Source of the DNA: Lactiplantibacillus plantarum
GTDB taxonomy: Bacteria; Bacillota; Bacilli; Lactobacillales; Lactobacillaceae
Direction of reading: 5' to 3'
Assembly: GCF_014131735.1 (NCBI RefSeq)
Contig: NZ_CP039121.1
Location: forward strand, 1,240,001-1,304,000
DNA length: 64,000 nt
Both the position numbers and the translations under genes were made by a program. The notes beneath the pieces were generated by a model. That model was not told where the DNA came from and ran no database searches. It was given only the letters and a program-made list of their open reading frames with translations. Each line of letters begins with the position of its first letter. The stretch's first letter is position 1. Shown one piece after another: positions 29,135 through 39,025 of this stretch.

Positions 29135-29785
29135 TTAGGGCCGCAATCGAAGCGGTCCGTGCCGATAACGCATACTAAAACGCGCACTTATATATAGTAA
29201 AACACTTCCAAGTAAAAGGCCACCGATTGTATCGCTGGGATAGTGGACGCCCACGATGACCCGGCTGATCATCATTAACAAGATGGCCGTTATGCCGAGG
29301 GCAGTGAGCCAGCCAGTCAAGGCATTGCGGTGCCAGTAGTCAAATGCCAACACGAGCAGACTACCGATAAGGACGGTCGTTGTTGTTGAGTGCCCGCTGG
29401 GGTAACTATACCCCCCAATTTGGACAAGTCGCCAAGCGGTTGGCCGTGGCCGCATGATGACCTGTTTGATGAGATAATTACCGTAGCCGGCAATCAGCCA
29501 GGTGGTGACCCAAAAGAAGACTGCGCCGCGTGGGTTATGGCCCAGCCAGAGTGCCAGGCCGATAATTAACGTGATTATGGTGATGGTGTGGGGATTGCCA
29601 AGCTGCGTATACGTGACCATCGCGTGTTGAAACCACTGGGGACTATGATGCCAAAAATTAGCAACCGTGGTGTCAAAGTGTGTTAACCAAGGCGCCCGTT
29701 GCCATACCGCGGCCGTCCAGCCTAACCATCCTATAAATATAAGTAGAATCAAACTGTCCGAACGTTGCCAGGATCGTTGCTTCAA
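29135..29785 (-). CDS. PAP2-family phosphatase, membrane-bound
   Basis: A 216-residue protein with six membrane helices and the three acid phosphatase motifs: KQVIMRPRP, YPSGHS, and SRVIVGVHYPSD, holding the catalytic His and Arg residues on the outer face. Such enzymes dephosphorylate undecaprenyl pyrophosphate, phosphatidylglycerophosphate or phosphatidic acid. The TTG at 29785 is chosen because GGAGGA lies 7 bases upstream; the ATG at 29818 has no ribosome site and sits right after a TATAAT-like box. The gene ends 30 bases before the methyltransferase frame. Confidence 0.88.
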   Translation of the reverse strand: MKQRSWQRSDSLILLIFIGWLGWTAAVWQRAPWLTHFDTTVANFWHHSPQWFQHAMVTYTQLGNPHTITIITLIIGLALWLGHNPRGAVFFWVTTWLIAGYGNYLIKQVIMRPRPTAWRLVQIGGYSYPSGHSTTTTVLIGSLLVLAFDYWHRNALTGWLTALGITAILLMMISRVIVGVHYPSDTIGGLLLGSVLLYISARFSMRYRHGPLRLRP

Positions 29786-29889
29786 TACTGATTCCTCCGA
29801 TAAATAAATTATTGCCATTATTATAGCATTTTTATCAGGGGTCCGATTAATGCCGATGATAAAATTTATCGCCAGCGGGGCTTGGGCCC

Positions 29890-29918
29890 TTGAAAAAAAC
29901 GTGCTGGTTTGCTACTAT
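29890..29918 (+). promoter_or_regulatory. Promoter of the leuS T-box leader
   Basis: TTGAAA (29890-29895) and TACTAT (29913-29918) are separated by exactly 17 bases, just upstream of the T-box structure. Confidence 0.7.
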
Positions 29919-29924
29919 GAAAAC

Positions 29925-30173
29925 AATAACTTTACGACTCTGAGAAGGAATAGTAGTGGCTGGTGTTTTGCAGAAACTCCGTGGTAGTTGCAAACGGGGA
30001 TTCACCAATCATGAACTCACCTTCGAGTCTTCCGGCTGAACAAGATTGTAGGTACGGACGTGGTTTCGCGTTAAGATTCCCAAGAGGCCACGGTAACGTG
30101 GAATCATAGGTGGTACCGCGGAACCCGTTTTCGTCCTATAAGCTTAATTGGCTTATAGGATTTTTTTGTTTTT
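29925..30173 (+). promoter_or_regulatory. T-box riboswitch leader of leuS
   Basis: A long leader contains AGAAGGAATAGTA early on, the T-box core GGTGGTACCGCGG near 30108-30121, and a terminator stem GTCCTATAAGC/GCTTATAGGAT with a T-run ending near 30170. Uncharged tRNA pairs with the TGGT of the T-box and stabilises the antiterminator. A CTC (Leu) triplet at 30016-30018 in ATGAACTCACC is a good candidate for the specifier codon. The leader switches leuS on when leucyl-tRNA is short. Confidence 0.9.
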
Positions 30174-30279
30174 TAACCGCTTTTACTGAGTTGAAGCATG
30201 AAAATGCCATCTTGAATAGTCAGTTGGAAAGTCGCAATGCTAGCTTTTACATACAAGGCAGCAAGAAAGGGGCACTACT

Positions 30280-32706
30280 ATGGCATACAACCATAAAGTC
30301 ATTGAACGCAAATGGCAACATTATTGGAAGGAAAACAAAACCTTCAAAACATTAGATACGACGGATAAGAAGAAGTATTACGCCTTAGACATGTTCCCAT
30401 ACCCATCTGGTCAAGGATTACACGTTGGACATCCTGAAGGGTATACGGCCACGGATATTATGTCACGGTTCAAGCGGATGCAAGGGTACAATGTCTTACA
30501 TCCAATGGGTTGGGACGCATTCGGTTTACCCGCTGAACAATATGCGCTCAAGACGGGGCATAACCCGAAGGACTTTACGGCCAAGAACATCAAAAACTTC
30601 AAACGTCAGATTCGGTCATTAGGTTTTTCATATGACTGGGACCGTGAAGTGAATACGACTGATCCAAGTTACTACAAGTGGACGCAGTGGATCTTTGAAC
30701 AGCTCTATAAGAAGGGCTTGGCTTACGAATCTGAAACGTTGGTCAACTGGGCTCCTGATATGATGGGTGGAACGGTTGTTTCTAATGAAGAAGTGGTTGA
30801 TGGTAAGACGGAACGCGGTGGCTATGATGTTTACCGGGTGCCAATGAAGCAATGGAGCCTCAAAATCACGGCCTATGCGGACCGGTTGATTGATGACCTG
30901 GACGATATTGATTGGCCAGAAAACATCAAAGAGCAACAACGTAACTGGATTGGCCGCTCAGTTGGCGCATCCATTCGTTTCAAGGTTGCTGGTCAACCTG
31001 ACGATACCGAGATTGAAGTGTTCTCAACGCGGCCAGACACGCTGTTTGGCGCAAGTTACATGGTCTTGGCACCTGAACACGACTTAGTTGAACAATTGAC
31101 GACACCCGAACAAGCGGACGCTATCAAAGCATACAAAGCTAAAATCGCCAGCAAGTCAGACCTTGAACGGACTGATTTGAATAAGGACAAGACCGGGGTC
31201 TTCACTGGTAGCTACGGCATCAACCCGGTTAATGGTGAAAAACTGCCAATCTGGATTGCCGATTATGTTCTGGCTTCATATGGAACTGGGGCCATCATGG
31301 CAGTGCCTGCTCATGATGATCGGGACTTTGAATTTGCACAAAAATTTGATTTGCCAATCAAACCTGTCATTGCGGGTGATAATGATTATGACCAACAAGC
31401 TTACACTGGCGACGGGGAACACATCAACTCAGGTTTTGTTGACGGTTTAGCTAAGCAACCAGCTATTGATAAGATGATTGACTGGTTAGGTGAACACCAT
31501 GCCGGTGAAAAGAAGGTCAACTATCGGTTACGTGATTGGATCTTCTCACGGCAACGGTACTGGGGCGAACCGATTCCAGTTATTCACTGGGAAGACGGCG
31601 AAACGACGTTGGTTCCTGAAGATGAACTACCATTGCGGTTACCAGCAACTAAGAACCTGGAACCATCAGGAACTGGTGAAAGCCCGTTAGCGAATATCGA
31701 CGACTGGGTAAATGTCGTCGATGAAAACGGTCGTAAGGGGAAGCGTGAAACCAACACGATGCCACAATGGGCCGGGAGTTCATGGTACTTCTTGCGTTAC
31801 GTTGATCCGCACAACCGTGAAGCTTTGGCCGATTATGACAAGTTGAAGTACTGGTCACCCGTTGACTTATACGTGGGCGGTGCAGAACACGCGGTCTTAC
31901 ATCTGCTTTACGCACGTTTCTGGCACAAGTTCTTATATGACTTAGGCGTTGTGCCAACCAAGGAGCCATTCCAGAAGTTAGTTAACCAAGGGATGATTTT
32001 GGGTGATAATCACGAAAAGATGTCTAAGTCGCGGGGGAACGTGGTTAACCCCGATGATATTGTTGACCAATATGGTGCCGATACGTTGCGGTTATACGAA
32101 ATGTTCATGGGACCATTGGAAGCTTCGATTCCGTGGAGTACCGATGGGTTACATGGTGCCAATAAGTGGATCGAACGGGTTTGGCGCTTAATGATCGATG
32201 AAAACAATCGTGTTCGCGATCGAATCACGACTATCAATGATGGTAAGTTGACGAAAATCTACAACGAAACCGTTAAGAAAGTCACGGAAGACTATGAAGC
32301 TATGCGCTTTAACATTGCGATTTCACAAATGATGGTCTTCGTAAACGAAGCATACAAGGTCGACGATTTACCAATCATTTATATCGAAGGCTTTGTGAAG
32401 TTACTGTCACCGATTGCACCACATTTGTCGGAAGAACTATGGTCATTATTAGGCCATGATGACACGATCACCTACGCCACTTGGCCAACGTATGACGAAT
32501 CTAAGTTAGTAGAAGACACGGTCCAAATCGTGCTTCAAGTTAATGGTAAGGTTCGCTCGCACGCCGAAGTCGCTAAGGATATGGGCAAGGATGAACTTGA
32601 AAAACTAGCCCTGGCGGATGAAAAAATCCAGGAATTTACGGCCGGCAAGACAGTTCGTAAAGTGATTGCCATTCCTGGTAAACTGGTTAACGTGGTTGCC
32701 AACTAA
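30280..32706 (+). CDS. leuS: Leucyl-tRNA synthetase
   Basis: An 808-residue class I synthetase that charges tRNA-Leu. The HIGH motif is in [16 protein letters not shown] near residue 45, the CP1 editing domain spans about 220-415 (with TRPDTLFG), and the KMSKS motif appears as [16 protein letters not shown] near 575-590. Length and layout are those of bacterial LeuRS. GAAAGGGG precedes the ATG. Expression is controlled by the T-box leader. Confidence 0.98.
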
Positions 32707-32747
32707 GTACCACGACCAGTATCAACTTAAATGAATATCGCTTAAAT

Positions 32748-32797
32748 TAATCGTGATGGTGACTGACAATTGTTGGTTGCTATCACGATTTTTTAAC
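32748..32797 (+). terminator. leuS terminator
   Basis: AATCGTGAT pairs with ATCACGATT around a longer internal segment and is followed by TTTTTT, about 45 bases after the leuS stop. The 430 bases between this and the flippase gene show no convincing gene. Confidence 0.8.
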
Positions 32798-33229
32798 TAC
32801 TCACAGAACTAATTAGTGCGGTTACGATTGATTTGGTTAAGTGAATAAAGATTCTGAGGACGTTCTGGTTCGGTTTGGGAGACAAATCACACGTGTTTTT
32901 GGTGGGCAGAGTGTGTGCAACCACCTATGCTTAACTTAAAACTAGCAGTAACGTGGTTTAATCAGCGGAAATGGATATCATGGCGGCACTCTGCTGTAAT
33001 CGAATTTGAGACCGCATCGTGGCCGCTGGTAAAGCGTACGGATTGGCCTTTTTTCTGTATCAGCCATAGGGTATCGGACGGCGGTACGGTTCGCCAATAG
33101 CTGGTGCAGTTGTCAAGACCTTATCATTAAAGTTCGGTTAAACTCACGCATAAGGCCGGAATTGAATTGCAACTTGTTTGTTTTTCATCTAAAATGATTA
33201 GGATTGAATTAAGAAAGTGGGTTACGAAC

Positions 33230-34900
33230 ATGTCTGAGGAATCAAAAGCTAATCAGCCCCAGAATGCACACGTGAATTCTGAAGCCGAAGCGCACCAGAA
33301 GATGGTGCGCGGGTCGGCTTGGATGACGGCTGGGAGTCTCTTTTCACGGGTGCTCGGGGCGATTTATATTATCCCGTGGGTTATCTGGATGGGCGCTGAT
33401 TATACGCAAGGTAACGCGCTTTATGCCAAGGGATATAATATTTATAGTTTTTTCCTGCTAATTGCGATCGGGGGAATTCCGTCCGCAATTTCTAAACAAC
33501 TTTCCGAATATAATGCGATGAATGAATATGCCGTTGGACAGCGCTTATTCAAGCGGGGCTTGTTGTTGACGTCAGCCTTTGGGATTATTGGTGCCATTAT
33601 TTTATGGTTTGGTGCTGGCTTGATTTCAACAGCTTTTGGGGGCTATGATGCCAATCTGATTCCCGTCTTGCATGCGTTGGCTATTGCCTTGGTGATTCTG
33701 CCATCGATGTCTTTGACCCGGGGATTCTTCCAAGGGTATCAACAGATGGCGCCGTCCGCAATCTCACAGTTCGTGGAACAAGTTTTTCGGGTCATCTATA
33801 TGTTGGGTGCGACGTATTTCATCATGCGCGTCGCTCACGGCGATTGGGTGAATGCCGTGACCCAATCGACATTCGCAGCATTCGTCGGGGCGGCTGCCAG
33901 CTTCTTATTACTCGGTTGGTATTATTTCCGCAAACGGCCCGAGCTAAATGCCTTAGCTGCTCAGAGTGAGAACAAACTAGTTATTCCAGTCTGGCAATTG
34001 TTCCGCGATATTATTATTCAGGCGATTCCATTTATTGTGATCGATACCGCGACGACAGTCTTCAACCTGTTGGATCAAGCAACGTTCCAACCGATGATGC
34101 GGCTGGTTTACCATTTGGGTACTAAGCAGATCGATACGTTGTATGCTTACTTTGCATTTAATGCGAACAAATTGGTGATGATCATTGTGTCATTGGCGTC
34201 TGCGATTGCCGTGACGGTCGTGCCGATTTTATCTGAATCATTGGCCAGTCATAATATGCGTAATATTCGTAAACAATTGGAAGATTCGATTATTTTATTC
34301 CTATTTATCATGATTCCCGGAGCGCTGGGGATGGCCGCAGTGGCACAACCACTTAACACGCTCTTTTATAGTTATGATCAAATTGGGACCTTGATTCTGC
34401 AGATCTCAGCATTTACCGCGATTGCTTTAGGCTTTTTTACGGTGATTTCGGCGCTGATGCAAGGCCTATCACGCAACCGCGATATTATTCGCTATTACTT
34501 GATCGGCTTACTGGTCAAAATCGTGATTCAGTTACCATGTATCTATTTCCTATCAACGGCGGGGCCCCTGGTTGCGACCGCGATTGGGATGATGGTTGCG
34601 AGTCTGATGGCGATGTATGATTTGGAAGTCAACTTTGGAATTCGGTACGTGAAGTTATTACCAAAAATCAATCGAATTTTAGTTTATTCGATTTTAACGT
34701 ACGTCACGGCACGATTAGTTGTTTATGGGCTGAACTTTGTGTTGAATGAGCACAGTAAGACGCAATCGTTCTTGATCGTGGCCCTAGCAGTTATCGCTGG
34801 TGGTGCGGTTTACGTTTACTTAGCACTCCGTTCACGGATGGCTGATTTGATGATTGGAACGAAAGCTGCTGGGTTACGACGGAAATTACGGATTAAATAG
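33230..34900 (+). CDS. MurJ/YtgP-like lipid II flippase (MOP superfamily)
   Basis: A 556-residue polytopic protein with about 14 membrane helices, of the SpoVB/YtgP branch. Features are VRGSAWMTAGSLFSRVLGAI at the first segment, GIPSAISKQLSEYNA, and RGFFQGYQQMAPSAISQFVE, a region typical of this family. B. subtilis YtgP is the MurJ lipid II flippase of cell-wall synthesis. The ATG at 33230 is chosen over the in-frame TTG at 33167, since AAGAAAGTGGG precedes it. It is followed 7 bases later by the pseudouridine synthase gene, a common pairing in lactobacilli. Confidence 0.85.
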   Translation: MSEESKANQPQNAHVNSEAEAHQKMVRGSAWMTAGSLFSRVLGAIYIIPWVIWMGADYTQGNALYAKGYNIYSFFLLIAIGGIPSAISKQLSEYNAMNEYAVGQRLFKRGLLLTSAFGIIGAIILWFGAGLISTAFGGYDANLIPVLHALAIALVILPSMSLTRGFFQGYQQMAPSAISQFVEQVFRVIYMLGATYFIMRVAHGDWVNAVTQSTFAAFVGAAASFLLLGWYYFRKRPELNALAAQSENKLVIPVWQLFRDIIIQAIPFIVIDTATTVFNLLDQATFQPMMRLVYHLGTKQIDTLYAYFAFNANKLVMIIVSLASAIAVTVVPILSESLASHNMRNIRKQLEDSIILFLFIMIPGALGMAAVAQPLNTLFYSYDQIGTLILQISAFTAIALGFFTVISALMQGLSRNRDIIRYYLIGLLVKIVIQLPCIYFLSTAGPLVATAIGMMVASLMAMYDLEVNFGIRYVKLLPKINRILVYSILTYVTARLVVYGLNFVLNEHSKTQSFLIVALAVIAGGAVYVYLALRSRMADLMIGTKAAGLRRKLRIK

Positions 34901-34907
34901 GTGAATT

Positions 34908-35648
34908 ATGCGAGTAGATAAATTTTTACATGCGATGCGAATTGGCACGCGGACTCAAGTACGTCGTCTGATTAAAGATGGTCATATCACTGCCAATGGT
35001 GAGCCAGTAATCTCTGGCAAACAACAGATTAACCCTGGCAGTGATACCGTCTTTTTAGATGACGTGCAGGTCCGTTACCAACAATACTTCTATTATGTGA
35101 TGAATAAGCCAGTCGGGGTCATCACGGCAACGACGGATTCCGCTGCGAAAACGGTGATGGACCTGTTCAATACGACGGATTTTCGTGACGATCTATTTCC
35201 CGTGGGTCGTCTCGATAAAGATACTGAGGGAATCTTGGTCATTACGAACGATGGGGCCCTATCGCACGACCTATTGTCGCCGAACCACCATGTTACGAAG
35301 GTCTATGAGGCTGAAGTAACGGGGGAAATCACTGCAGCTCAATTGGCTAATTTTAATGATGGGATCACGTTAAAGGACGGGACTGAATTGCAACCGGCTC
35401 AGGCTGAGATTGTTCAATTCCATGAAATCGAGAACTTTACCACGATTCGAATCATGATCCATGAAGGCAAGTATCACCAAGTTAAGCGGATGGTCGGAAC
35501 GTTAGGTGAACGGGTCGTCGGGTTACGGCGAATCAAGTTTGGTTCGTTAACGCTACCCGTTGGCTTATTAGCGGGGAACTATCGTGCGCTGACTGATGAC
35601 GAACTAACAGCGTTGAAGGCGGATGCGAACCAACCCGTAGGCGAATAG
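34908..35648 (+). CDS. RsuA-family 16S rRNA pseudouridine synthase
   Basis: A 246-residue enzyme that isomerises a uridine in rRNA. The N-terminal S4 RNA-binding domain starts MRVDKFLHAMRIGTRTQVRR. The catalytic motif is VGRLDKDTEGILVITNDG near residue 100-117, with the active-site Asp in R-L-D. The C-terminal part holds IMIHEGKYHQVKRMV. These features are common to RsuA/RluB/RluE; the short length fits RsuA (U516). It has a weak AGGTGA site and is co-transcribed with the flippase gene. Confidence 0.9.
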   Translation: MRVDKFLHAMRIGTRTQVRRLIKDGHITANGEPVISGKQQINPGSDTVFLDDVQVRYQQYFYYVMNKPVGVITATTDSAAKTVMDLFNTTDFRDDLFPVGRLDKDTEGILVITNDGALSHDLLSPNHHVTKVYEAEVTGEITAAQLANFNDGITLKDGTELQPAQAEIVQFHEIENFTTIRIMIHEGKYHQVKRMVGTLGERVVGLRRIKFGSLTLPVGLLAGNYRALTDDELTALKADANQPVGE

Positions 35649-35691
35649 TGCGTGTTACGAATTCGGCCACTCTGGTTTAAACTAAATCATT

Positions 35692-35741
35692 AAGCCCCAA
35701 CTAACTATGAATTCAAGCATGGTTAGTTGAGGCTTTTTTAG
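35692..35741. terminator. Bidirectional terminator
   Basis: AAGCCCCAACTAACTATG pairs with CATGGTTAGTTGAGGCTT (one or two G-U or mismatched positions) and is followed by TTTTTTA, between the convergent pseudouridine synthase and dehydratase genes. Confidence 0.85.
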
Positions 35742-35784
35742 CATAATGTCGTTGGCTTGTTCGTGTTCATTATGGTCCAGCTAG

Positions 35785-36621
35785 CTAAGGGCGTTCAATC
35801 TGACTAAAGCGGTGCATGTAAGTCGGAATGCGGGTACTGATTTGATGCGGCAAGACGACATACCGCGTTGCAGCGAGGTCATCGGCAATGGCACTGTGCA
35901 AGTAGACCGCGCTGAGAACGGCATCGGTGAAATTATGAAATTGACTTACGAAGCCACCAATCATACCAGCCAACGTGTCACCCATGCCGCCGGTCGCCAT
36001 GGCCGAAGTGCCACCGGGGTTGAACCAGACTCGTTCGTCAGTGTAGACGGTCGTGCGATGAGCTTTGACCACGGCCATAACACCTAACCGTTGTTGCGCG
36101 TCATGATTGGCAGTTGGGGTTTGATCTTTGATCGCGATGCCGCTAAGTCGTTGCCATTCCATTTGGTGTGGCGTGACCACAATGTCCGTGGCGGGTAAGG
36201 GGCGGGCCTGCTGTGCAAGCAAGGTTAGCGCCGAACCATCGATGACCAATCGTTGTGGGACGTGCGTCGCGGCGAGAACGGCGGTCAGTAACTGATCAGC
36301 GATGGTATCTGTTCCAAGGCCTGGACCGATGACGATAACGTCCATTCCTGCTAGCAGGTTTAATAAGGTGTCCGTTTGATGATAGTCAATGACCATGGCT
36401 TCGGGTAGCCGAGCATGTAGACTCGTGAAATTAGACGGGTCGGTAGCGACCGTCACCAGACCGGCACCACTATATGTTGCGGCCGTTGCGGCCATGATGA
36501 TAGCACCACCAAAATTTTGATTACCCCCAATCAGCATGATTCGGCCGTAATTGCCTTTGTGAGAATCAGCCGGTCGTTTGATAATCGTTCGGCTAACAAT
36601 TTCAGTTGTAATAGGTTGCAT
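35785..36621 (-). CDS. nnrD: ADP-dependent NAD(P)H-hydrate dehydratase
   Basis: A 278-residue ribokinase-fold repair enzyme that dehydrates the damaged S-form NAD(P)HX using ADP. Marks are KGNYGRIMLIGG near residue 22, VIGPGLGTD, VVTPHQMEW, and the anion-hole/catalytic GGMGDTLAGMIGGF near 220-233. The epimerase half (NnrE) is not fused here, as in the YxkO type. It is monocistronic. Confidence 0.9.
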   Translation of the reverse strand: MQPITTEIVSRTIIKRPADSHKGNYGRIMLIGGNQNFGGAIIMAATAATYSGAGLVTVATDPSNFTSLHARLPEAMVIDYHQTDTLLNLLAGMDVIVIGPGLGTDTIADQLLTAVLAATHVPQRLVIDGSALTLLAQQARPLPATDIVVTPHQMEWQRLSGIAIKDQTPTANHDAQQRLGVMAVVKAHRTTVYTDERVWFNPGGTSAMATGGMGDTLAGMIGGFVSQFHNFTDAVLSAVYLHSAIADDLAATRYVVLPHQISTRIPTYMHRFSQIERP

Positions 36622-36747
36622 AAAATGACCAGCTTTCTAAGTTAATTTACTTTGAGTATACCATTTTCCAAAAGCGGTTACTTACGATTATTAAGTTGAC
36701 GACAGCTATGATAAAATTGAGGTAACAATATGTGGGAGGAATTTAAC

Positions 36748-38151
36748 ATGTCAGTTGATTGGAAAAATGAAGCAACTAAGCATCAAGATGATTATTTAGC
36801 AGATTTAACCACCATGCTCCGCGTACCGAGCTTTCGTGACGATAGCCAGGCGACGGATGATGCACCCTTAGGCCCTGGTCCTAAGCAAGCGTTAACCACG
36901 TTTTTAGCGATTGCGGAACGCGATGGCTTTAAGACCAAGAACATTGATAACTTGGTCGGTTATGCTGAAATTGGTGAGGGGGATGAAACCTTGGCAATTT
37001 TAGCCCATGTGGATGAAATGCCTGCTGGTAACGGCTGGGATACGGACCCCTTCGAACCAACCATCAAGGATGGCAAGATGTATGCCCGCGGCGTTTCCGA
37101 CGATAAAGGCCCGGGAATGGCGGCCTACTATGGCTTAAAGATTGTCAAAGAACTTGGCTTGAAGCTCAATAAGAAGATTCGCTTTATCGTTGGGACAGAT
37201 GAGGAAAGTAATTGGACTGGAATGAAACGCTACTTTGAAGTTGAACCAGCGCCAACCTTGGGCTTCTCTCCAGATGCCATGTTCCCGTTGATCAATGGTG
37301 AAAAGGGAAATGTGAGTCTGCAATTACACTTCGGTCATGAAGATAATGGCGACTTTAACCTTGTTTCTTTTGATTCTGGCTTGCGTGAAAATATGGTGCC
37401 GCGTGATGCCGAAGCCGTGGTCGCGACGGATGACAACGAGCAGTTGGCGGCCGACTTCACAGCGTTTCTGGACCAGCAACCAGTAACTGGTGAATTAACG
37501 GTCGTTCCTGAAGGCGTTAAGCTGGAAGTTGTTGGAAAGGCCGCCCATGGGATGGAACCACGTAACGGGATCAATGCCGGAACCTACCTTGCAACGTTCT
37601 TGACTAACTATGCCTTTGCTGATGATGCCGCTGCTTTCTTAGACTTCGTGGCTAATAAGCTACACGATGATTCACGGGCGAACCAGTTAGGCTTAGCTTA
37701 CAAGGATGACGTTATGGGTGATTTGACGATGAATGTCGGGTTACTCAGCTTCGACCATCAAAAGGGTGGTGCGTTAACGTTGAACTTCCGTTATCCGAAG
37801 GGAATCGAACCTGCTGATTTAACGGCGAAAGTCCAAGCACAGTTACCAGCTGGTGCCACGGTCACGCAGGGTGACTTCATGGTGCCACATTACGTTGACC
37901 CTGAAGACCCGATCGTCAAGGATTTGATGGACGTTTACCGGCGTCAAACTGGTGACACGGCCTCACAACCACAAATTGTTGGTGGTGGGACTTATGGCCG
38001 GATGATGGCTCGTGGGGTTGCCTTTGGGGCACTCTTCCCAGATACCGAAGATACGATGCACCAAGCCAATGAATTCCAACCAATTGACGAATTAATGGCT
38101 GCAATGGCGATTTACGCTGAATCAATTGCCGTGTTAGCAACCGACAAATAG
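36748..38151 (+). CDS. pepV: Dipeptidase PepV
   Basis: A 467-residue zinc peptidase of family M20 that cleaves dipeptides in the cytoplasm during peptide use. Marks are the zinc ligands in LAHVDEMPAG, the bridging Asp in GVSDDKGPGMAAYYG, the catalytic Glu pair in GTDEESNWTGM, and the later GKAAHGMEPRNGINA. The ATG at 36748 is chosen because GGGAGGA precedes it. Length matches lactobacillus PepV. Confidence 0.96.
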   Translation: MSVDWKNEATKHQDDYLADLTTMLRVPSFRDDSQATDDAPLGPGPKQALTTFLAIAERDGFKTKNIDNLVGYAEIGEGDETLAILAHVDEMPAGNGWDTDPFEPTIKDGKMYARGVSDDKGPGMAAYYGLKIVKELGLKLNKKIRFIVGTDEESNWTGMKRYFEVEPAPTLGFSPDAMFPLINGEKGNVSLQLHFGHEDNGDFNLVSFDSGLRENMVPRDAEAVVATDDNEQLAADFTAFLDQQPVTGELTVVPEGVKLEVVGKAAHGMEPRNGINAGTYLATFLTNYAFADDAAAFLDFVANKLHDDSRANQLGLAYKDDVMGDLTMNVGLLSFDHQKGGALTLNFRYPKGIEPADLTAKVQAQLPAGATVTQGDFMVPHYVDPEDPIVKDLMDVYRRQTGDTASQPQIVGGGTYGRMMARGVAFGALFPDTEDTMHQANEFQPIDELMAAMAIYAESIAVLATDK

Positions 38152-38177
38152 TGATCCTTTAATGGAGGGTGATGGTT

Positions 38178-38684
38178 ATGACGATGGTTAAACGCATTTT
38201 AGTCGGCATCGATACGAGTCCTCAGTCCCAATTAGCTTTAACGAAAGCAATTAAGATCGCGGTCGAGCAAAATGCCGCTTTGGATATTGTGACGGTCATT
38301 AATACTGAGAAATTTATTGGTGTGACTCAAGGGCCGATGGGTTTTGGCGCAACGACACCGCAGGCATTGAACGAATTGACGGCCGGTCTTAAAGCGAATC
38401 TCGCTAAGGCTCGCCAACAAGCGATGGCCGCGGGTGTCAGCGATGTGCGGGTTCACTTACATTCAGGTAATTCGAAGTTATTGTTAGCGACGACTTTACC
38501 AGACCGCTATGGCACTGACTTGATCGTTGTTGGGGCCACAGGTCTTAACAACGTGGCACGGGTGTTAATTGGCTCTAATGCTGCTTATGTGATTCGCAAT
38601 GCTACCTGTGACACGTTGGTGGTGCGCACAGATGCTGATCAACAGCCAGTCAAACTGCCAAAGCATACCACTCGTCGGCTTTAA
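38178..38684 (+). CDS. Universal stress protein, UspA family
   Basis: A 168-residue single Usp domain beginning MTMVKRILVGIDTSPQSQLA, with the ATP-binding G-2x-G-9x-G-S/T motif visible as VVGATGLNNVARVLIGSNA. The ATG at 38178 lies 8 bases after GGAGGG; a GTG at 38169 also opens the frame but overlaps that site. It follows pepV by 26 bases and may share its transcript. Confidence 0.88.
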   Translation: MTMVKRILVGIDTSPQSQLALTKAIKIAVEQNAALDIVTVINTEKFIGVTQGPMGFGATTPQALNELTAGLKANLAKARQQAMAAGVSDVRVHLHSGNSKLLLATTLPDRYGTDLIVVGATGLNNVARVLIGSNAAYVIRNATCDTLVVRTDADQQPVKLPKHTTRRL

Positions 38685-38695
38685 TTGAAATTTTT

Positions 38696-38790
38696 AGGAC
38701 ATCCGATAGTGTGTCCAGATAAACATTTGAGCGGCTTTTTCAAGCTCGATATCGGACACAGAGAAAACCGACTCAAGGTGGACCGTTATC
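38696..38790. repeat. Intergenic hairpin-forming repeat, copy 1
   Basis: This stretch contains the inverted repeats GAGCGGCTTTTTCAAGCTC and GATAGTGTGTCC / GATATCGGACAC. A related sequence occurs in the opposite orientation near 45540-45590, with the shared pattern GAG-x-CT-TGAAAA-AGC-x-CTC. Two copies suggest a dispersed intergenic element. Confidence 0.45.
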
Positions 38791-38825
38791 ATCCATGACA
38801 GATTAACTGGTAGGACACAGACTAA

Positions 38826-38872
38826 ATAGTTGTTTCGAGAATGTACAAATTCTCGAAACAACTATTTTTTAT
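38826..38872 (+). terminator. Terminator after the UspA gene
   Basis: ATAGTTGTTTCGAGAAT pairs with ATTCTCGAAACAACTAT around GTACAA and is followed by TTTTTTATT. Confidence 0.85.
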
Positions 38873-39025
38873 TCACTCCGAATTTGTTGGTGGGGCGCTG
38901 TTTATGAAAAAAATACATAACCCATACGTTATTTTTACATTATGCCAACATTCCCGATACGTTGGTCTGGCATGATTAAAGAGTAATCTAATAAATTACA
39001 AATAAAAGGTCGAGGGGATATGAAT

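Noticed and set aside
32915..33100. A 61-codon frame in the leuS-flippase gap
   Set aside because: No ribosome site and no recognisable protein pattern.
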